Below, piece by piece: positions 35,167-44,797 of a stretch of DNA of 61,224 nt (position 1 is its first letter; each line of letters opens with the position of its first letter). This DNA is from Propionibacteriaceae bacterium (GTDB taxonomy: Bacteria; Actinomycetota; Actinomycetes; Propionibacteriales; Propionibacteriaceae): positions 1 through 61,224 of the forward strand of contig JAUMWV010000003.1 of NCBI GenBank assembly GCA_030529455.1, read 5' to 3'. Below the pieces are notes generated by a model. The model did no database searches. It saw only the letters and a list, made by a program, of their open reading frames with translations, and was not told the DNA's origin. A program made the position numbers and the translations under genes.

Positions 35167-35814
35167 GTGGCGAAGAAATCCAACCGGGTGCTGCACGTGG
35201 CGCAGCTGAAGAAGGCCTACGGGCCGGTGACCATCGTCGAGGGGTTCAACCTGGACGTCGCGGCCGGTGAGGCGGTGGCGCTAACCGGACGCAACGGCGC
35301 GGGCAAGTCGACGGTGCTGCGCTGCATCGTCGGGGCCGACCGGCCGAACGAGGGCACCGTCGAGCTGTTCGGCATCCGGATGAGCGAGACCAACCCGGAG
35401 ATCCGCCGCAACGTCGCGACCGTGATCGACGACCTGGACTTCTTCCCCGACCTCAGCGTCGTCGAACACCTCGACCTGCTGGCCCGCGCCCACGGCGTCG
35501 AAGACCCCGACAGCCTCGTCGACGAGGTGCTGGAGGAGGTGCAGCTGGTCCCCCAGGCCGGTCAGCTCCCGGCGACGCTGTCGTCGGGGCAGCGCCGCAG
35601 GCTGGCGCTGGCCACCGCCTTCGTGCGGCCCCGCAGCCTGCTGGTGCTGGACGAGCCGGAGCAGCGGCTGGACGTCGAGGGGATCGCCTGGCTCGGCCAG
35701 CGCCTGGCCGCCGAGAAACGCGACGGCCTGGCGATCGTGCTGGCGAGCCACGAACCGAGCCTGGTCGAGGCGATCGGGGCCCGCAAGGTGGAGCTGGGGG
35801 CGCCGCGCGGATGA
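35167..35814 (+). CDS. ABC transporter ATP-binding protein
   Basis: A 215-residue nucleotide-binding subunit. Walker A is GRNGAGKST, the signature is [12 protein letters not shown] (SSGQ rather than SGGQ), Walker B with catalytic Glu is LLVLDEPEQ, and the switch His is ASHEPS. The start is uncertain: GTG 35167 has CACACT six bases upstream, while ATG 35074 would add 31 residues of low-complexity sequence. Its stop overlaps the permease start (ATGA), so the two form one exporter of unknown substrate. Confidence 0.9.
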   Translation: MAKKSNRVLHVAQLKKAYGPVTIVEGFNLDVAAGEAVALTGRNGAGKSTVLRCIVGADRPNEGTVELFGIRMSETNPEIRRNVATVIDDLDFFPDLSVVEHLDLLARAHGVEDPDSLVDEVLEEVQLVPQAGQLPATLSSGQRRRLALATAFVRPRSLLVLDEPEQRLDVEGIAWLGQRLAAEKRDGLAIVLASHEPSLVEAIGARKVELGAPRG

Positions 35815-37433
35815 ACGACGCCAGATTCGGCGAGATCCACGAGGTGGACGAACGCCAGCTGCAGCTCCTCATGAAGGACTGGCGCCGCGGACGCGCCACC
35901 CGCAACATCTGGCAGGCCCTGTCGGACGCCTACATCGCGGTCTTCGCGGTCGTGGTGGTCGGGGCGATGCTGATCGGCGCGGTCGTGCAGGCCCAGAGCA
36001 CCATCGCGACGTGTGAGACGGCCTCGTGCCTCGCCGGGCGGGCGCTGCTGCCGTGGGCGGCGCTGGCGGGGGCGCTGGCCTTCGCCCTGGCCACCTCGCT
36101 GATGTTCGGCCCGGTGCTGGCCTCGGCCGCCGAGGGGTTCTGGCTCATGGAGGCCCCCATCGGGCGCCGCAGGCTGCTCGCGAAGCGGCTCTGGCTGGCC
36201 ATCGGGGCGGCGCTGGTGTTGGGCGTCGGGTTCGGGGCGCTGGTGTCGGCGCTCACCGGCTCGGACTCGGGCGCGGTGGGGGCGTGGGCGCTCGGCACCG
36301 GTTTCGGCGCGGCCGGGCTGGTCGCGGTCGCGGCGGTCGAGCAGACCGCGGAGCGGCGCTGGGTGCTGGTGAGCCTGCAATGGGTCGTCGGCCTGTCCGG
36401 CCTGGTCGCGCTCGGCGTCGTGGTCGGCACCGCCGCGGGCTGGTTCTACCTGCCCGGGCTGGACCTGCTCGGCGTGGAGCTGGCCCTCGGCGTCGGCGGG
36501 TTCGGGCTGGCGCTCGGGATCGCCGCCGGGATCGTCGCCTACCTGAGGCTGGACCGCATCCGCCGCCAGCGGCTCACCAGCGGGGGGTCGCTGCTCAGCG
36601 GCATGCAGGGCGCCATGTTCGCCCTCGACTTCGCGCTCGTGCGCGACATCCTGGTGGAACGCAACGCCAGAATCCGGGGGCACGTGCGGCCCACCCGAGG
36701 CGCCGGGCAGGGCACCCGGGCCCTGATCCTGCGCGATGTGCAGCGGCTCGTGCGCTACCCTCGTCCGCTGCTGTTCTGGGTCGCCAGCATGGCGGTGCCC
36801 TACGCCTTCGCCTCGCTCGGCCTGCAAACGATCAACCCGCTGCTGTCGGGCGTGGTGCTGATGGCGGCGCTCATCCCGTTCCTCACCTCGCTGCGGGTGC
36901 TGTGCCGGACGAAGGGCCTGGCGCGCTGCCTGCCCTATGGCAACGGGGCGCTGCGGCAGGCCGCGATGACGGTCCCGGCGGCCCTGGCCCTGGTGTGGGG
37001 GCTCGCGGTGATGCCGGCCTTCACCGGCTTCGGGCAGGCGGAGGCGGCCGACCCGTTCCCAGGCATCTCCAGCGCGCTGCTGACCGCGGTGGCCGGTCTG
37101 CTCGCGGCGGTGCGCTGGGTCGCGGCCCAGCCCGCCAACTATTCCGGGCCGATCGTCGCGGTGGGCGTGGGGGCGGTTCCCCCGGGGCTCATGTTCAGCG
37201 TCCTGCGCGGCTTCGACATCGTGATCTTGGTCACATTGCCGCTGCTGATCGGCTGGACTCCGCTGGTCTCCCTCGGGGTCGCCGTGGTCGCGTTCTCGGT
37301 GCTGCGCTCCGGTTTCGACCAGCAGGCGCTCATGGACGAGAACGAGGAACGCAAGCGCCAGCTGGAGCTGGCTAGGGCCGGGGCCAGCGGGGGCAAGCCG
37401 CGGCAGAAGATCAAGGTGACCCGCGGGGCCTGA
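35811..37433 (+). CDS. DUF6297-family ABC transporter permease
   Basis: A 540-residue membrane protein with about twelve hydrophobic helices and a basic C-terminus. It opens with ERQLQLLMKDWRRGRATRN, a pattern of actinobacterial DUF6297 proteins that pair with a small ABC ATPase. ATG at 35811 overlaps the ATPase stop. It probably exports a lipid, peptide or drug; nothing in the sequence shows which. Confidence 0.78.
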   Translation: MNDARFGEIHEVDERQLQLLMKDWRRGRATRNIWQALSDAYIAVFAVVVVGAMLIGAVVQAQSTIATCETASCLAGRALLPWAALAGALAFALATSLMFGPVLASAAEGFWLMEAPIGRRRLLAKRLWLAIGAALVLGVGFGALVSALTGSDSGAVGAWALGTGFGAAGLVAVAAVEQTAERRWVLVSLQWVVGLSGLVALGVVVGTAAGWFYLPGLDLLGVELALGVGGFGLALGIAAGIVAYLRLDRIRRQRLTSGGSLLSGMQGAMFALDFALVRDILVERNARIRGHVRPTRGAGQGTRALILRDVQRLVRYPRPLLFWVASMAVPYAFASLGLQTINPLLSGVVLMAALIPFLTSLRVLCRTKGLARCLPYGNGALRQAAMTVPAALALVWGLAVMPAFTGFGQAEAADPFPGISSALLTAVAGLLAAVRWVAAQPANYSGPIVAVGVGAVPPGLMFSVLRGFDIVILVTLPLLIGWTPLVSLGVAVVAFSVLRSGFDQQALMDENEERKRQLELARAGASGGKPRQKIKVTRGA

Positions 37434-37609
37434 GCCAGCGTCCCGGGCGGGGCGCCGCCGAGGGTGGCTCCGATACCGGGGGTGGTACCGCGAAGGTGTA
37501 ACCTACCGAACGGCTTTAGCCGGATAGCCGTGCGGGACCGGCCCGTCTCGCCGGGGCGGGCCGAGCACGGCGGCACATCGGAGCAGGTCTGCATGGTTGT
37601 TTGTCCCCA

Positions 37610-37638
37610 TTGCGGTTCTCGCGGGATCTGCCCATGCT
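37610..37638 (+). promoter_or_regulatory. Candidate promoter TTGCGG-N17-CATGCT of the surface/secretion cluster
   Basis: TTGCGG (37610-37615) and CATGCT (37633-37638) are 17 bases apart, predicting a start near 37645 and a ~22-base leader with AGGA before the ATG at 37667. The -35 is embedded in TCCCCATTGC, which recurs at the -35 of the WXG100 promoter (58781-58790). An alternative -10, TAACCT at 37499-37504, would give a longer leader. Confidence 0.42.
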
Positions 37639-37666
37639 GGCGTGAGCACTTCCAGGACCGGAAAGG

Positions 37667-40600
37667 ATGGCTGTGGGCTGGTCTGTGAAGATGAAGCGGC
37701 GGATCGCTCTGGCGGTCTCGTCGACCCTGGTGACCGGGCTCGTGGCGGTCGCCGTGCTCAACCCCGGGGTCGCCGCGACGGACGTGGACCTCAACGACGG
37801 TGGGGTCTGGGTGCTCAACGGCAACGACCGCATCGTCGGGCACCTGAACTATCCCGCCCTGACCCTCGACGCCGGCATTCGCTATTCGGCGTCCGAGCTG
37901 ACCCTGTTCCAGCAGGGCAAGGACGTGTTCGTGCGCGACGAGGCCAGCCTCAACCTGGCCCAGGTGGACGTCGCCAACGCGGCGCTGCCGAACGGCGCCG
38001 ACATCAAGGTCGGCACCGACGTCCAGGTGAGCGGCAAGCGGGTCGGCGTCGTGGACGCCCGCTCGGGCAAGGCCTGGCTGCTGGCGGCCGAGGACGTGCA
38101 GAACCTCTCCGACGAGAGCGTCCCCACCATCGAGGGCGTGGACAAACCCGTCATGGCGATGGGCGTGCAGGGCGACCTGGCCGTGGTCTCGCAGGCCAGC
38201 GGGGAGGTCGTCACCGCCAAGCAGAGCGGCGCCCAGCTCGACATCGCCCGCGCGACCAGGCAGCCCCTGGCGAACCAGGACGGCGTCCAGCTGACGATGG
38301 TCGGACGCGAACCGGTCGCCCTCACCTCAGGCGGGGAGCTGGTGCTGCCGGGCGGCGCCGCGGTGCAGCTGTCCGGGTCGGCCCTCAGGCTGCAGGAACC
38401 GGGCCCCGCGGCGGCCGAAGTGCTCGTCGCGACCGACCGGTCGCTGCTGCGGGTGCCACTGTCCGGCGGGGAGCCGGTCGTGGTCGGCGCCCCCCAGCCC
38501 GGCGAACCGGTCGCCCCGGTGATGCACCACGGGTGCGCCTACGCGGCCTGGGCGGAGGCCAGCTGGTTCCTCCGCGACTGCGCGGGCGAGGACCACGACT
38601 ACGCGCTGGAAGTGCCCGGCGTGAAATCTGCCGCGGGGATGAAGTTCCGGGTCAACCGCGACGTCATCGTGCTCAACGACATGGCCAACGGCGGGGTCTG
38701 GCTGCCCGACCAGCGGATGATCCAGGTGGACAACTGGGAGCAGATCAAAGAGGAACTCAAACGCAAGGACCAGCAGCAGGACCAGACGGCCCAGATCATC
38801 GACGAGCCGCAGCAGGAGCGTCCGCAGAACGAGAAGAACCATCCCCCGGTCGCCCACGACGACTCCTTCGGCATCCGCCCCGGCCGCTCCACGCTGCTGC
38901 CGGTCATCATGAACGATTCCGACGAGGACGGTGACGTGCTGGTCGCCGCCCCGGTGAACCAGCCCAGCGCCGGGTCGGTGGTCCCGGTGCGCAACGGGGC
39001 CGCGCTGCAGATCGCCGCGCCGTCCTCGGCCACGGGCGGGCTCAGCTTCACCTACGAGATCAACGACGGGCGCGGGGGCACCGCCCAGGCGAACGTGACG
39101 CTCACCGTGGTGCCGCTCGACCAAAACAGCGGCCCGGTGCAGCAGCGGACGACGACGGCCTCCATCGGCGCCAAGGGCACCATGACGGTCAACCTCATCA
39201 ACGACTGGATCGACCCAGACGGCGACCCGATCTACCTGAAGTCGGCGTCCTCCTCCGACGCGCTGAGCGTCGACACCCGGCCCGACGGGCGGCTCATCGT
39301 CACCGACCTGGGCAAGGGCAGCGCCCGCCACGAACTCACCGTGGTCGTCTCGGACGGGCAGAAGGACACCGAGGGCAAGGTCGTCATTCACGTCCGCGAC
39401 GGCGGCAACCTCAAGCCGGTCGCCAACGGCGACCACATCGTGGTGCAGGCCGGGCACAGCGTGAACGTGAACCCGCTGAGCAACGACACCGACCCCAACG
39501 GCGACCAGCTGCGCCTGGTCGCGGTCGGCACCCCGCCGAGTGGGCTGGAGGTGACCTCCACCGATCTGACGGCCGGTTCGGTCACGCTCAAGGGCGCAGC
39601 GGCGGGCACCTACAACCTGACCTACCAGGTGACCGACGGCCCGGCCCAGGTCGAGGGTGTGATCCGGGTGGACGTGGTCGAGGCCGACACCGACCAGCCG
39701 CCGGTCGCCGAAGACGACATCGGCCTGCTGCCCAGCGGCGGGCAGACGCTGATCGAGGTCCTGGCCAACGACTCCGACCCCAACGGCGGGGTGCTGGCCG
39801 TGCAATCGGTCGAGCTGCCGGAGGGCTCCCCGCTGCGGGTCGCGCTGATCGAGCACAACCTGCTGCGGGTCACCGCTCCCGGCGGGCTGGAACAGCCGGC
39901 GTCCTTCTCCTATTTCGTGTCCAACGGCAAGGCCTCCCGCAGCGCCCGGGTCATGGTGCTGCCGGTCCCGGCGCCGTCGCGCAACGCGCTGCTCGAACTC
40001 ACCGACGACTCGCTGGTGGTGCGTTCCGGCGATGTCGGCTCGGTCAAGGTGCTCACCAACGACCGGTCGGTGCTCGGGCTGCGGATGCAGGTGCTGAACA
40101 ACCTGCAGGCCAGCATCAAGGACGAGGTCGGGCAGGTCTTCCTGTCCAACAACGAGGTGCGGTTCCGGGCGGGGAAGCGTGCGGGCAGCGGGCGGATCAT
40201 CTACACGGTGCAAGACACGCAGGGCAATGTGGCGTCGGCCTATGTCGACGTGACGGTCACCCCGGCCGACGACGACAGCAACCAGGCCCCGCGCCCGCCC
40301 GAACTGGTCGCGCGGACCTTCGCCGGTTCCCAGGTGAGAATCCCGGTCGAACTCAACGGCATCGACCCCGACGGTGACTCCGTGGTGCTGCTGGGCAGCG
40401 GCGGCTCGCCGCGGCTGGGCAACGTCGAGGTCAAGGACGGCCAGCTCGTCTACACCGCCGAGGCGAACCTGTCCGGCACCGACACCTTCACCTATGTCGT
40501 GCAGGACCGCCGCGGACGCCGGGCCGAGGGGCCGGTGCGGGTCGGGGTCGTGCCCCGCCCCGAGGCCAACCGGGCACCGATCGCGACGGCCGACGCCATC

Positions 40601-43600
40601 TGGGTGCGTCCGGGCAAGAAGGTCGCGATCCCGGTGCTGGCCAACGACGTCGACCCCGACGGCGACAAGCTGCGGGTCGCCGAGGACAGCCTGGCCAGCC
40701 AGCACGTGAGCGACCTCAGCCTGAGGGAGGGGATCTACGTCGTCCTCACCGCGCCGGAGGCCCCCGACACCTACCTGGTCAACTACGACGTCACCGACTC
40801 GGTGCTGAAGGACACCGGCCAGATCACGGTCCGGGTCGGCCCGGAGGCACCGCTGGCCCCGCCGATCGCCGTCGACGACGCGGTCGCCGAGAGCGAGGTG
40901 CAGGGCAAGGACGAGATCACGATCCCGGTGCTCAAGAACGACACCGATCCCGACGGCGACATCGCCGAGGCGAAGCTCACCAGCTCCGACCCGGGGGTGC
41001 GGGTGAATCCCGACAAGACGCTCACGATCCCGGTGACCACCGAGGTGCAGCTGATTCTTTACACGGTCACCGACACCGACGGCCAGCAGGCCTCGGCGGT
41101 GGTGCGGGTGCCGCCGAGCAACCAGGCCCGCCCCCACTACGACCTGTCCACCGGGACGATCAAGGCCAAGGTCGGAGTGACCACCACGGCCAGGATCAAC
41201 GACTACATCAAGAGCGGTTCGGGCCGCCAGGTGCGGATCACCGACGACGCCAAGGTCACCATGGGCGTGGGCTGGGACGGCAGCAACCTGGTCAAGGACC
41301 AGCTGACGCTGGAGTTCACCCCGGCCAAGGGGGCCCCGCGGAGGACCTCGATCTCGCTCGAGGTGACCGACGGCGTGGACCTCAACGACCCCGAGGGGCA
41401 GATCAACCAGGTCGTGCTGCCCGTCGAGATCGAACCGGCCGACAACCGCCCGCCGGTCTTCCAGGGAGCCGAGATTCAGGTCGCCAAGGGTGAGGACGCC
41501 TCGACCCTCGACGTGAGCAGGCTGGTGCAGGACCCGGAGGGGGTCAACCCGTCCGAGATGACGTTTGCGCTGGTGTCCGCCCCCGACGGGCTCGACGTCT
41601 CGCTGTCTGGCACCCAGCTCAGCGTCCGGGCCGACGTCGGCGCGGCGCTCGGCGGTGCGGGCGCGGCGGAGGTCAGGGTCACCGACGGCGACCAGCAGGT
41701 GAGCGCGACCTTCCCGATCGTGGTGGTCCCCTCCACCCGCGGCAAGATCCAGACCACCCCGCTCGACATCACGACCAACGCGGGCAAGACCGAGACGGTC
41801 GACATCACCCGCTACGCGACCAACCCGTTCCCGGACCGGCCGCTGACGGTGACGGCGGTGGAGGCCCCCGCCGAGATGGTCAGCGCGTCCGCCTCCGGCA
41901 CGACCGTGACCATGGTCATGCGGGAGGGGGTGCACGGCAGCGCCGTGGTGCGCTACCGGGTGCAGGACGCCACCAAGGACGCCAACCGTGAGGTCGAGGG
42001 CACCATCACCCTGACGATCCGGGACATACCGGGCCCCCCGACGGGTCTGCGGGCGGTCACCGGCAGCGTCCGCGGCGAGGTCACTCTCGAATGGACCGCC
42101 GGGCCCGCCAACGGCGCCAACATCACCAAGTTCACGGCCTACGACAAGACCCAGAAGGACTCCAAGGCCTGCGAGATCGGCAGCAAGTGCGTCTGGTCGG
42201 GGCGCAAGACGGGCCAGGAGCACACCTTCGAGGTGACGGCCACCAACGAGGTCGGGGAATCCGCCCCCTCCGCCCAGGCCAGCGTCATGGTCGACATCGA
42301 ACCAGAACAGCCCGCGCCGCCGAGGGTGCAGCCGCTGGACCGCAAGGTGCGCGTCACCTGGGCGGAGCCGGTGAACGAGGGCACCCCGATCACGGCCTAC
42401 TACCTGAGGCTGTCGCCCGGCGGTGACGAGATCCAGGTTCCGGCCGGGACGCTGACCCGCGAACTCCCGGCGACCAACGGGATCGCGCACACCGTGACGG
42501 TGCAGGCCGAGAACTCCCACGGCCGCTCCAAGGTCTCGCTGCCCTCGCAACCGGCGACGCCCTACGGCAAGCCGGGCCGCGTGACCGGGCTCAGCGCGCA
42601 GACCACCAACCTGGGCACCGCCGCAGGTGCCGGGGTGGTGCGGGTCACCTGGACGGCGCCGGATAGCAACGGTCGCCCGATCGAGCAGTACACCGTGACC
42701 TGGCCGGGAGGCAGCAAGACCGTCGGCGGCACCGCGACGAGCACCACGGTCGAGAACGTCGCCTGGTCGACGAGCGAGGTCAAGTTCACCGTCACCGCGA
42801 CCAACGACCTCAAGCAGGCCGGGACGCACACCTCCGAGCCCGCGAGCGCCTCCGTCTGGGTGGTCGGCCAGCCCGCCCGCCCGACCGTCGGCTCGGTGAG
42901 CGCGACCGGCGAGAACAACCAGGTGCGGGTCTCCGGCCTCGGCGGGGGAGCCGCCGCCGGGTGGTCCGCCTCCGACCTGCGCTACGAGTTCAACGTGGAC
43001 GGTGGCGGCTGGCGGGCGATGCCGGGCAACGGCGTCATCACCGACGGTGCGCTCACCAACGGCACCAACCACACCCTGGGCTTCCGCGCGGTCGGACGCA
43101 AGGGGGCGGAGGTGCAGGCGACCTCGCCGGTCACCACGGCCGGTGGGGTGAACCCGTTCGGTCCGCCGACGCCGCCGAGCGTCAACTGCTCGTCGTGGAA
43201 CTACGGCGCGGGCTGCTCGTGGTCCATCGGCAGCGGCAACGGGCGTCCGGCCACGACCTATGTTTCGGAATCGGCTGGCGGGGGCTCGCCGGTGTCGAGC
43301 AACGGCAAGGCCGAGGTGGGCGAGGGCAAGTCCATCACCCGCTGCGTCCGGGTCGTGCAGACCTCCTCCGAGCTGGGGGAACGCTCCTCCAGCTGGATCT
43401 GCCAGTCGGCCACCGCGCCGGTCAAACCGCCGCCACCCCCGCCTCCGCCGCCCCCACCGGCGCCGCCGACCTACCAGCCCTATCAGTCGAACCGGGTCTG
43501 CCGCAGCCTGGGCTGCCCGAAGCTGAACGCTGGGTTTGGGTACTGGACCAGCATCCGGTTCCGGAACATGGCCGGTCAGGCCGTGACCTGCCGGGGTTCG

Positions 43601-43756
43601 AGCAGCCCGGCCTATATCACCGTGCCGGACAGCAACGACTGGACCTGGCACGGCGAGCACTTCTACTCCAACATGGGCTCGGGTGCCGGTTATGTCCCGA
43701 GCTACGACCCCTACAACTGGGTCAACTGTTCGCCGGGCACAAAGTCGAGGGGCTGA
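37667..43756 (+). CDS. Giant surface protein: signal anchor, cadherin/Ig-like repeats, Fn3 domains, Cys-rich tail
   Basis: A 2029-residue exported protein. The signal-anchor is MKRRIALAVSSTLVTGLVAV (~9-28). A ~320-residue N-terminal region (beta-propeller-like in look, LNDGGVWVLNGNDRIVGHLN) follows, then eight ~95-residue Ig/cadherin-like units marked by acidic NDxDPxGD motifs near residues 416, 515, 606, 701, (797, degenerate), 899, 992 and 1091. Several Ig-like units, at least three Fn3 domains from ~1455 (PTGLRAVTGSVRGEVTLEWT), a PPPPPPPPPPPAPP hinge and a short Cys-containing C-terminus complete it. The acidic motifs probably bind calcium. GTG 37673 is an alternative start. The counterpart in the bifidobacterial PFNA cluster is the FN3 gene. 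Confidence 0.85.
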   Translation: MAVGWSVKMKRRIALAVSSTLVTGLVAVAVLNPGVAATDVDLNDGGVWVLNGNDRIVGHLNYPALTLDAGIRYSASELTLFQQGKDVFVRDEASLNLAQVDVANAALPNGADIKVGTDVQVSGKRVGVVDARSGKAWLLAAEDVQNLSDESVPTIEGVDKPVMAMGVQGDLAVVSQASGEVVTAKQSGAQLDIARATRQPLANQDGVQLTMVGREPVALTSGGELVLPGGAAVQLSGSALRLQEPGPAAAEVLVATDRSLLRVPLSGGEPVVVGAPQPGEPVAPVMHHGCAYAAWAEASWFLRDCAGEDHDYALEVPGVKSAAGMKFRVNRDVIVLNDMANGGVWLPDQRMIQVDNWEQIKEELKRKDQQQDQTAQIIDEPQQERPQNEKNHPPVAHDDSFGIRPGRSTLLPVIMNDSDEDGDVLVAAPVNQPSAGSVVPVRNGAALQIAAPSSATGGLSFTYEINDGRGGTAQANVTLTVVPLDQNSGPVQQRTTTASIGAKGTMTVNLINDWIDPDGDPIYLKSASSSDALSVDTRPDGRLIVTDLGKGSARHELTVVVSDGQKDTEGKVVIHVRDGGNLKPVANGDHIVVQAGHSVNVNPLSNDTDPNGDQLRLVAVGTPPSGLEVTSTDLTAGSVTLKGAAAGTYNLTYQVTDGPAQVEGVIRVDVVEADTDQPPVAEDDIGLLPSGGQTLIEVLANDSDPNGGVLAVQSVELPEGSPLRVALIEHNLLRVTAPGGLEQPASFSYFVSNGKASRSARVMVLPVPAPSRNALLELTDDSLVVRSGDVGSVKVLTNDRSVLGLRMQVLNNLQASIKDEVGQVFLSNNEVRFRAGKRAGSGRIIYTVQDTQGNVASAYVDVTVTPADDDSNQAPRPPELVARTFAGSQVRIPVELNGIDPDGDSVVLLGSGGSPRLGNVEVKDGQLVYTAEANLSGTDTFTYVVQDRRGRRAEGPVRVGVVPRPEANRAPIATADAIWVRPGKKVAIPVLANDVDPDGDKLRVAEDSLASQHVSDLSLREGIYVVLTAPEAPDTYLVNYDVTDSVLKDTGQITVRVGPEAPLAPPIAVDDAVAESEVQGKDEITIPVLKNDTDPDGDIAEAKLTSSDPGVRVNPDKTLTIPVTTEVQLILYTVTDTDGQQASAVVRVPPSNQARPHYDLSTGTIKAKVGVTTTARINDYIKSGSGRQVRITDDAKVTMGVGWDGSNLVKDQLTLEFTPAKGAPRRTSISLEVTDGVDLNDPEGQINQVVLPVEIEPADNRPPVFQGAEIQVAKGEDASTLDVSRLVQDPEGVNPSEMTFALVSAPDGLDVSLSGTQLSVRADVGAALGGAGAAEVRVTDGDQQVSATFPIVVVPSTRGKIQTTPLDITTNAGKTETVDITRYATNPFPDRPLTVTAVEAPAEMVSASASGTTVTMVMREGVHGSAVVRYRVQDATKDANREVEGTITLTIRDIPGPPTGLRAVTGSVRGEVTLEWTAGPANGANITKFTAYDKTQKDSKACEIGSKCVWSGRKTGQEHTFEVTATNEVGESAPSAQASVMVDIEPEQPAPPRVQPLDRKVRVTWAEPVNEGTPITAYYLRLSPGGDEIQVPAGTLTRELPATNGIAHTVTVQAENSHGRSKVSLPSQPATPYGKPGRVTGLSAQTTNLGTAAGAGVVRVTWTAPDSNGRPIEQYTVTWPGGSKTVGGTATSTTVENVAWSTSEVKFTVTATNDLKQAGTHTSEPASASVWVVGQPARPTVGSVSATGENNQVRVSGLGGGAAAGWSASDLRYEFNVDGGGWRAMPGNGVITDGALTNGTNHTLGFRAVGRKGAEVQATSPVTTAGGVNPFGPPTPPSVNCSSWNYGAGCSWSIGSGNGRPATTYVSESAGGGSPVSSNGKAEVGEGKSITRCVRVVQTSSELGERSSSWICQSATAPVKPPPPPPPPPPPAPPTYQPYQSNRVCRSLGCPKLNAGFGYWTSIRFRNMAGQAVTCRGSSSPAYITVPDSNDWTWHGEHFYSNMGSGAGYVPSYDPYNWVNCSPGTKSRG

Positions 43757-43824
43757 GTTGCCGAAGCCAGCAGCCCGGTGAGCGGGGCAGCCCGTCCAGA
43801 TGATCGAATCCCTAAAGGAAAGTG

Positions 43825-44790
43825 ATGCAAGTAACTCAAGAGAATGCGATGTGGTTTGCCGAGACCTTCGGCAAGATCGTCGACAACGTCGGGCGGGCGC
43901 TGCTCGGCAAGCAGGGGGTGATCCGGCTCGCCCTGACCTGCATGTTCGCCGAGGGTCACCTGTTGCTGGAGGACGCCCCGGGTACCGGCAAGACCGCCCT
44001 GGCCAGGGCGTTGGCCGCGACGGTGCAGGGGACGCACAGCCGGATTCAGTTCACCCCCGACCTGTTGCCTTCCGACATCACCGGCGTCACGATCTTCGAC
44101 CAGTCCACCGGGCGGTGGGACTTCCACAAGGGTCCGGTGTTCGCCTCGATCGTGTTGGCTGATGAGATCAACCGGGCGTCGCCGAAGACGCAGTCGGCGT
44201 TGTTGGAGGTGATGGAGGAGTCGAAGGCGACGGTGGATGGGGTGCGTCATGAGGTGGGGCGTCCGTTCATGGTGATTGCGACGCAGAATCCGATTGAGCA
44301 GGCGGGGACGTATCGGTTGCCGGAGGCCCAGTTGGATCGGTTCCTGATGAAGACCTCCATCGGCTACCCCGAGCGGGCCGCCGGGATCGAGATCCTCGCC
44401 GGTTCGGCGTCCCCGGACCGCACCCGCAGCCTGCCCGCGGTGATCTCCACCAAGGCCGTGGCCGACATGGCCGACCTGGCCGCCGCCAACCACACCGACC
44501 ACGCGATCCTCGACTACGTGCAGGCGCTGGCCGAGTTCACCCGCGCCGACGCCGAAACCCGGCTGGGCGTGTCCACCCGCGGGGCGATCGCCATGACCCG
44601 GGCCGCCCGGGTGTGGGCCGCCGCGCAGGGACGCAACTTCGTGATCCCCGACGACATCCGCAACCTGGCCACCCGGGTCTGGGCCCACCGCATCGTCTTG
44701 GACCCGGACGCCGAGTTCGCCGGGACGAACCCAGAGGATGTCATCGAGCGGGCCCTGGCGACCGTCGCCCCGCCCGCGGGTAGGAAGTAG
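43825..44790 (+). CDS. MoxR-family AAA+ ATPase
   Basis: A 321-residue AAA ATPase. Walker A is EDAPGTGKTALARAL (~52-66), Walker B is IVLADEINRASPK, sensor 1 is ATQNPIEQAGTYRLPEAQLDR, and a lid domain follows. MoxR proteins act as chaperones that mature partner proteins, typically with the DUF58 protein encoded next. AAAGGAAAG about five bases upstream sets the ATG. Codons 110-172 (44152-44340) use G/T endings and only TTG for leucine, unlike the rest of the gene; see findings. Confidence 0.94.
   Translation: MQVTQENAMWFAETFGKIVDNVGRALLGKQGVIRLALTCMFAEGHLLLEDAPGTGKTALARALAATVQGTHSRIQFTPDLLPSDITGVTIFDQSTGRWDFHKGPVFASIVLADEINRASPKTQSALLEVMEESKATVDGVRHEVGRPFMVIATQNPIEQAGTYRLPEAQLDRFLMKTSIGYPERAAGIEILAGSASPDRTRSLPAVISTKAVADMADLAAANHTDHAILDYVQALAEFTRADAETRLGVSTRGAIAMTRAARVWAAAQGRNFVIPDDIRNLATRVWAHRIVLDPDAEFAGTNPEDVIERALATVAPPAGRK
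44152..44340 (+). other. Codon-usage anomaly inside the moxR-like gene
   Basis: Of 63 consecutive codons only four end in C, and all five leucine codons are TTG. Before and after, C-ending codons and CTG/CTC dominate. The block covers the Walker B to sensor 1 region. Confidence 0.8.
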
Positions 44791-44797
44791 CCCGGCG

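Noticed and set aside
37434-37666. Attachment site or transposon scar at the left border of the secretion cluster
   Set aside because: I looked for tRNA ends, integrase genes, terminal inverted repeats and direct repeats matching the right border at 60916-60957 and saw none.
37593-37688. A 31-codon frame (MVVCPHCGSRGICPCW...) before the giant surface gene, with CxxC-CxC spacing and a weak GGAG
   Set aside because: It overlaps the predicted -35/-10 and the next gene's start. If transcription begins near 37645 it is not on the mRNA. Two Cys pairs in 31 residues of GC-rich sequence can arise by chance.
38327-43660. A 1777-codon open frame on the minus strand opposite the giant surface gene
   Set aside because: It is His/Gly/Arg/Asp-rich, matches no domain and follows from G/C-ending codons on the other strand. 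The plus-strand frame has clear Ig/Fn3 motifs and a signal anchor.
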